A stretch of DNA of 53,860 nt from JAZRYE01 sp045600585 (lineage in GTDB: Bacteria > Bacillota_I > Bacilli_A > RFN20 > CAG-826): NCBI GenBank assembly GCA_045600585.1, contig JAZRYE010000022.1, forward strand, positions 1-53,860, in the 5' to 3' direction. The position numbers and the translations under genes were made by a program. Shown piece by piece: positions 53,548-53,860 of the stretch. The notes beneath the pieces were generated by a model, which searched no databases, was not told where the DNA came from, and saw only the letters and a program-made list of their open reading frames with translations. Numbering within the stretch: position 1 is the stretch's first letter; every line of letters begins with the position of its first letter.

Positions 53548-53624
53548 GGTCCGTTCGACAAGTGGCTTAAGTCTCAGCCCTCTCAAGGCTGCATTCAGGA
53601 GTTCAAATCTCCTACGGATCACCA
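53548..53624 (+). tRNA. tRNA-Glu (CTC)
   Basis: 77 bases including CCA. Acceptor GGTCCGT/ACGGATC; stem CAGCC/GGCTG with loop CTCTCAA, anticodon CTC reading GAG. TATAAT at about 53533 could be its own promoter; it lies directly downstream of gltX. Confidence 0.92.
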
Positions 53625-53636
53625 ATTTATAAAATA

Positions 53637-53659
53637 ATCCACTTTAATGTGGATTTTTT
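53637..53659 (+). terminator. Intrinsic terminator after tRNA-Glu
   Basis: ATCCAC/GTGGAT with a TTTAAT loop, then T6. Confidence 0.88.
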
Positions 53660-53758
53660 ATTTGGTGGTCCATTTAAAAGAGATTTGAAACGAATGAAGC
53701 AGCCACTAATAATAAATTAAATTTTTTTCAGCAAATAAAGCAAAGTGTTGGTAAAAAT

Positions 53759-53860
53759 TTAGAATTTTAATCTTCGTTTAACTGAAATCAGCCTTTTAAA
53801 TAATGCATAAGTCACTGAATATAAATTAGGATCCTCACTTTTGTGATTAGATATAAATGC
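53759..53860 (-). CDS. Possible 3' end of a leftward gene cut by the window edge
   Basis: From the window end leftward, 33 codons are open before a TAA at 53761-53759. The peptide ends with YALFKRLISVKRRLKF and looks protein-like but is too short to assign. Open by chance is possible in AT-rich DNA. The stretch 53660-53758 shows nothing else. Confidence 0.35.
   Translation of the reverse strand, partial: AFISNHKSEDPNLYSVTYALFKRLISVKRRLKF

Overview
The window is a chromosomal segment of a low-GC Gram-positive bacterium. The gene order (yloU-fakA-recG-plsX-rnc-ftsY-ylxM-ffh, rplS-rbgA-rnhB-dprA-topA-xerC-rpsB-tsf-pyrH-frr-uppS-cdsA-dxr-rseP-polC) is the Bacillota core order in a compressed form, and a PolC-type replicase is present. 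UGA is used as a stop (ffh, cdsA, rseP) and Trp is UGG, so the code is standard; this argues against Mycoplasma-type Mollicutes and fits an uncultured, reduced lineage of Bacilli (Erysipelotrichia, RF39 or Acholeplasma-like). uppS, dxr, cdsA and several lipoproteins indicate a walled cell using the MEP isoprenoid route. This placement is inference from gene content, not from a phylogeny.

Layout. 1-1200: 3' end of a 23S rRNA gene, 5S rRNA and terminator. 1.3-10.3 kb: housekeeping genes on the + strand (Asp23-like protein, fatty acid kinase, RecG, PlsX, RNase III, the SRP pair FtsY/Ffh). 10.36-12.2 kb: rpsP-khpA-rimM-trmD, inverted relative to its usual direction. 12.3-31.3 kb: a long + strand block from rplS (with an L19-type leader) to polC, including rpsB with a structured leader. 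31.3-45 kb: accessory genes mixed with tRNAs: a putative acyl-transfer operon, a surface nucleotidase lipoprotein, a CDF metal exporter, a transglutaminase-like lipoprotein, a Ca-type P-ATPase, an FAD oxidoreductase and YbaK. 45.5-53.6 kb: TcdA, a P1B-type ATPase reduced to its membrane core, a diadenylate cyclase, NUDIX and NERD-like proteins, GltX and tRNA-Glu.

Most striking points. (1) An intact ORF at 46342-47607 keeps the metal-binding domain and all membrane helices of a P1B ATPase, including CPC, but has lost the actuator, phosphorylation and nucleotide-binding domains; a small winged-helix-like protein follows 1 base later. (2) Many genes without a Shine-Dalgarno have a -10 hexamer ending 6-7 bases before ATG, predicting leaderless mRNAs. 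At recG and xerC the -35 box lies in the 3' arm of the preceding terminator. (3) A DUF1624 acyltransferase, an AMP-forming ligase and a lipoprotein phosphatase form a tight operon. (4) Seven of nine tRNAs carry C at position 34, unexpected in an AT-rich genome. No CRISPR array, insertion sequence or prophage was seen.
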